Assembly: GCF_007197735.1 (NCBI RefSeq)
Contig: NZ_CP041637.1
Span: 806,001-870,000, forward strand
Source of the DNA: Formosa sediminum
GTDB lineage: Bacteria; Bacteroidota; Bacteroidia; Flavobacteriales; Flavobacteriaceae
Direction: 5' to 3'
DNA: 64,000 nt
Made by a program: the position numbers and the translations under genes. Of the stretch, positions 63,790-64,000 are shown in pieces. The first letter of the stretch is position 1. Every line of letters begins with the position of its first letter. Under the pieces are notes generated by a model. It did not search any database, was not told the origin of the DNA, and was given only the letters and a program-made list of their open reading frames with translations.

Positions 63790-64000
63790 TTAATTAAAAA
63801 GATAATAATTGATTAAGAATAGGCATAAAAAGTTTAGTTTTCTTAAAGCTTTAATGGCACGGTAAATGGATGTTCTTGCAGATTGTACAGAAACTCCAAT
63901 TATTCCAGATATTTCTTCGTAAGTTTTTTCTTCTTCAAAACGTAACGATAAAATCTGTCTTTGTTTATCACTTAAAGTTTTCATTGCATTACGCAAATTT
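63790..64000 (-). CDS. ECF sigma factor, C-terminal part (cut by window edge)
   Basis: 70 residues are in the window, open to position 64000. They hold sigma region 4: MKTLSDKQRQILSLRFEEEK, TYEEISGIIGVSVQSARTSI and YRAIKALRKL form the helix-turn-helix that binds the -35 element. The frame continues upstream with NLRNA, as expected for region 4, so the true start lies outside. The stop is 94 bases before FecR. It is the dedicated sigma of this locus, expected to switch on susC. Confidence 0.92.
   Translation of the reverse strand, partial: NLRNAMKTLSDKQRQILSLRFEEEKTYEEISGIIGVSVQSARTSIYRAIKALRKLNFLCLFLINYYLFN

Noticed and set aside
48967-64000. Ordinary polysaccharide utilisation locus
   Set aside because: SusCD, FecR and sigma are present, but none of the enzyme genes in the window is a glycosidase, lyase, esterase or sulfatase that I can recognise. 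A glycan role cannot be excluded beyond the right edge.
1-64000. CRISPR array, insertion sequence, prophage, tRNA or rRNA
   Set aside because: No regularly spaced repeats, transposase or integrase, phage structural genes, or cloverleaf or rRNA-like stretches were seen on either strand.

Overview
The window is 64 kb of low-GC DNA from a member of the Flavobacteriaceae (Bacteroidota), probably a marine or gliding type. The evidence is type IX secretion (T9SS) C-terminal sorting domains, the gliding/T9SS lipoprotein SprE (PorW), SusC/SusD with FecR and an ECF sigma factor, Bacteroidota-only families (DUF4292, DUF4254, DUF5687-, DUF6168-, DUF6341- and DUF6427-like), a split ATP synthase operon, and promoters of the Bacteroidota form TTTG-N18/19-TAnnTTTG that can be read directly before several genes. 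I see no insertion sequence, prophage, CRISPR array, tRNA or rRNA. The window looks like core chromosome with one accessory locus at its right end.

Layout. 1-5.6 kb: trhO (cut by the left edge) divergent from recA, then a lipoprotein / ECF sigma / membrane-anchored beta-barrel operon and a PlsC-type acyltransferase. 5.7-12.6 kb: two large paralogous T9SS cargo proteins. 12.9-18.3 kb: trpS, an exported protein with a SPOR-like C-terminus, dprA, an HU-like/SPOR membrane protein and an acyl-CoA thioesterase. 18.3-25.2 kb: a leftward block with an EnvC-like factor, a DUF4292 lipoprotein, a TPR protein, a sugar nucleotidyltransferase, dut and a flippase, followed by a small lipoprotein. 25.3-34.1 kb: atpBEFHAG (no atpD or atpC), preceded by a DUF6168-like protein, AtpZ, a bactofilin and sprE. 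34.2-38.1 kb: a PadR-controlled ABC exporter with two small membrane proteins. 38.2-48.8 kb: a ferredoxin-type reductase, GT9, DUF4254, upp, DUF6427- and DUF6341-like proteins, purD, a CapK/PaaK-like enzyme, GT2, a polyprenyl-phosphate sugar transferase and a CPBP protease. 49-64 kb: one leftward locus of sigma, FecR, SusC, SusD, M19 dipeptidase-like protein, amidohydrolase, VCBS propeller, second amidohydrolase, RidA-like lipoprotein, metallo-beta-lactamase-fold protein and a half-size asparaginase.

The 49-64 kb locus is the best candidate for an undescribed system. It has the uptake and control modules of a polysaccharide utilisation locus, but its enzymes are amide- and peptide-type hydrolases, and I recognise no glycosidase. 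Two of its members (the M19-like and RidA-like proteins) lack residues that define activity in their families. Other signals worth checking are RNA hairpins inside the atp operon whose G-U pairs make them sound only on the mRNA strand, a shared 17-bp inverted repeat before two unrelated genes, a dyad before padR, a sigma-linked protein that appears to carry both an inner-membrane helix and an outer-membrane barrel, and four closely spaced convergent gene pairs with overlapping 3' ends.
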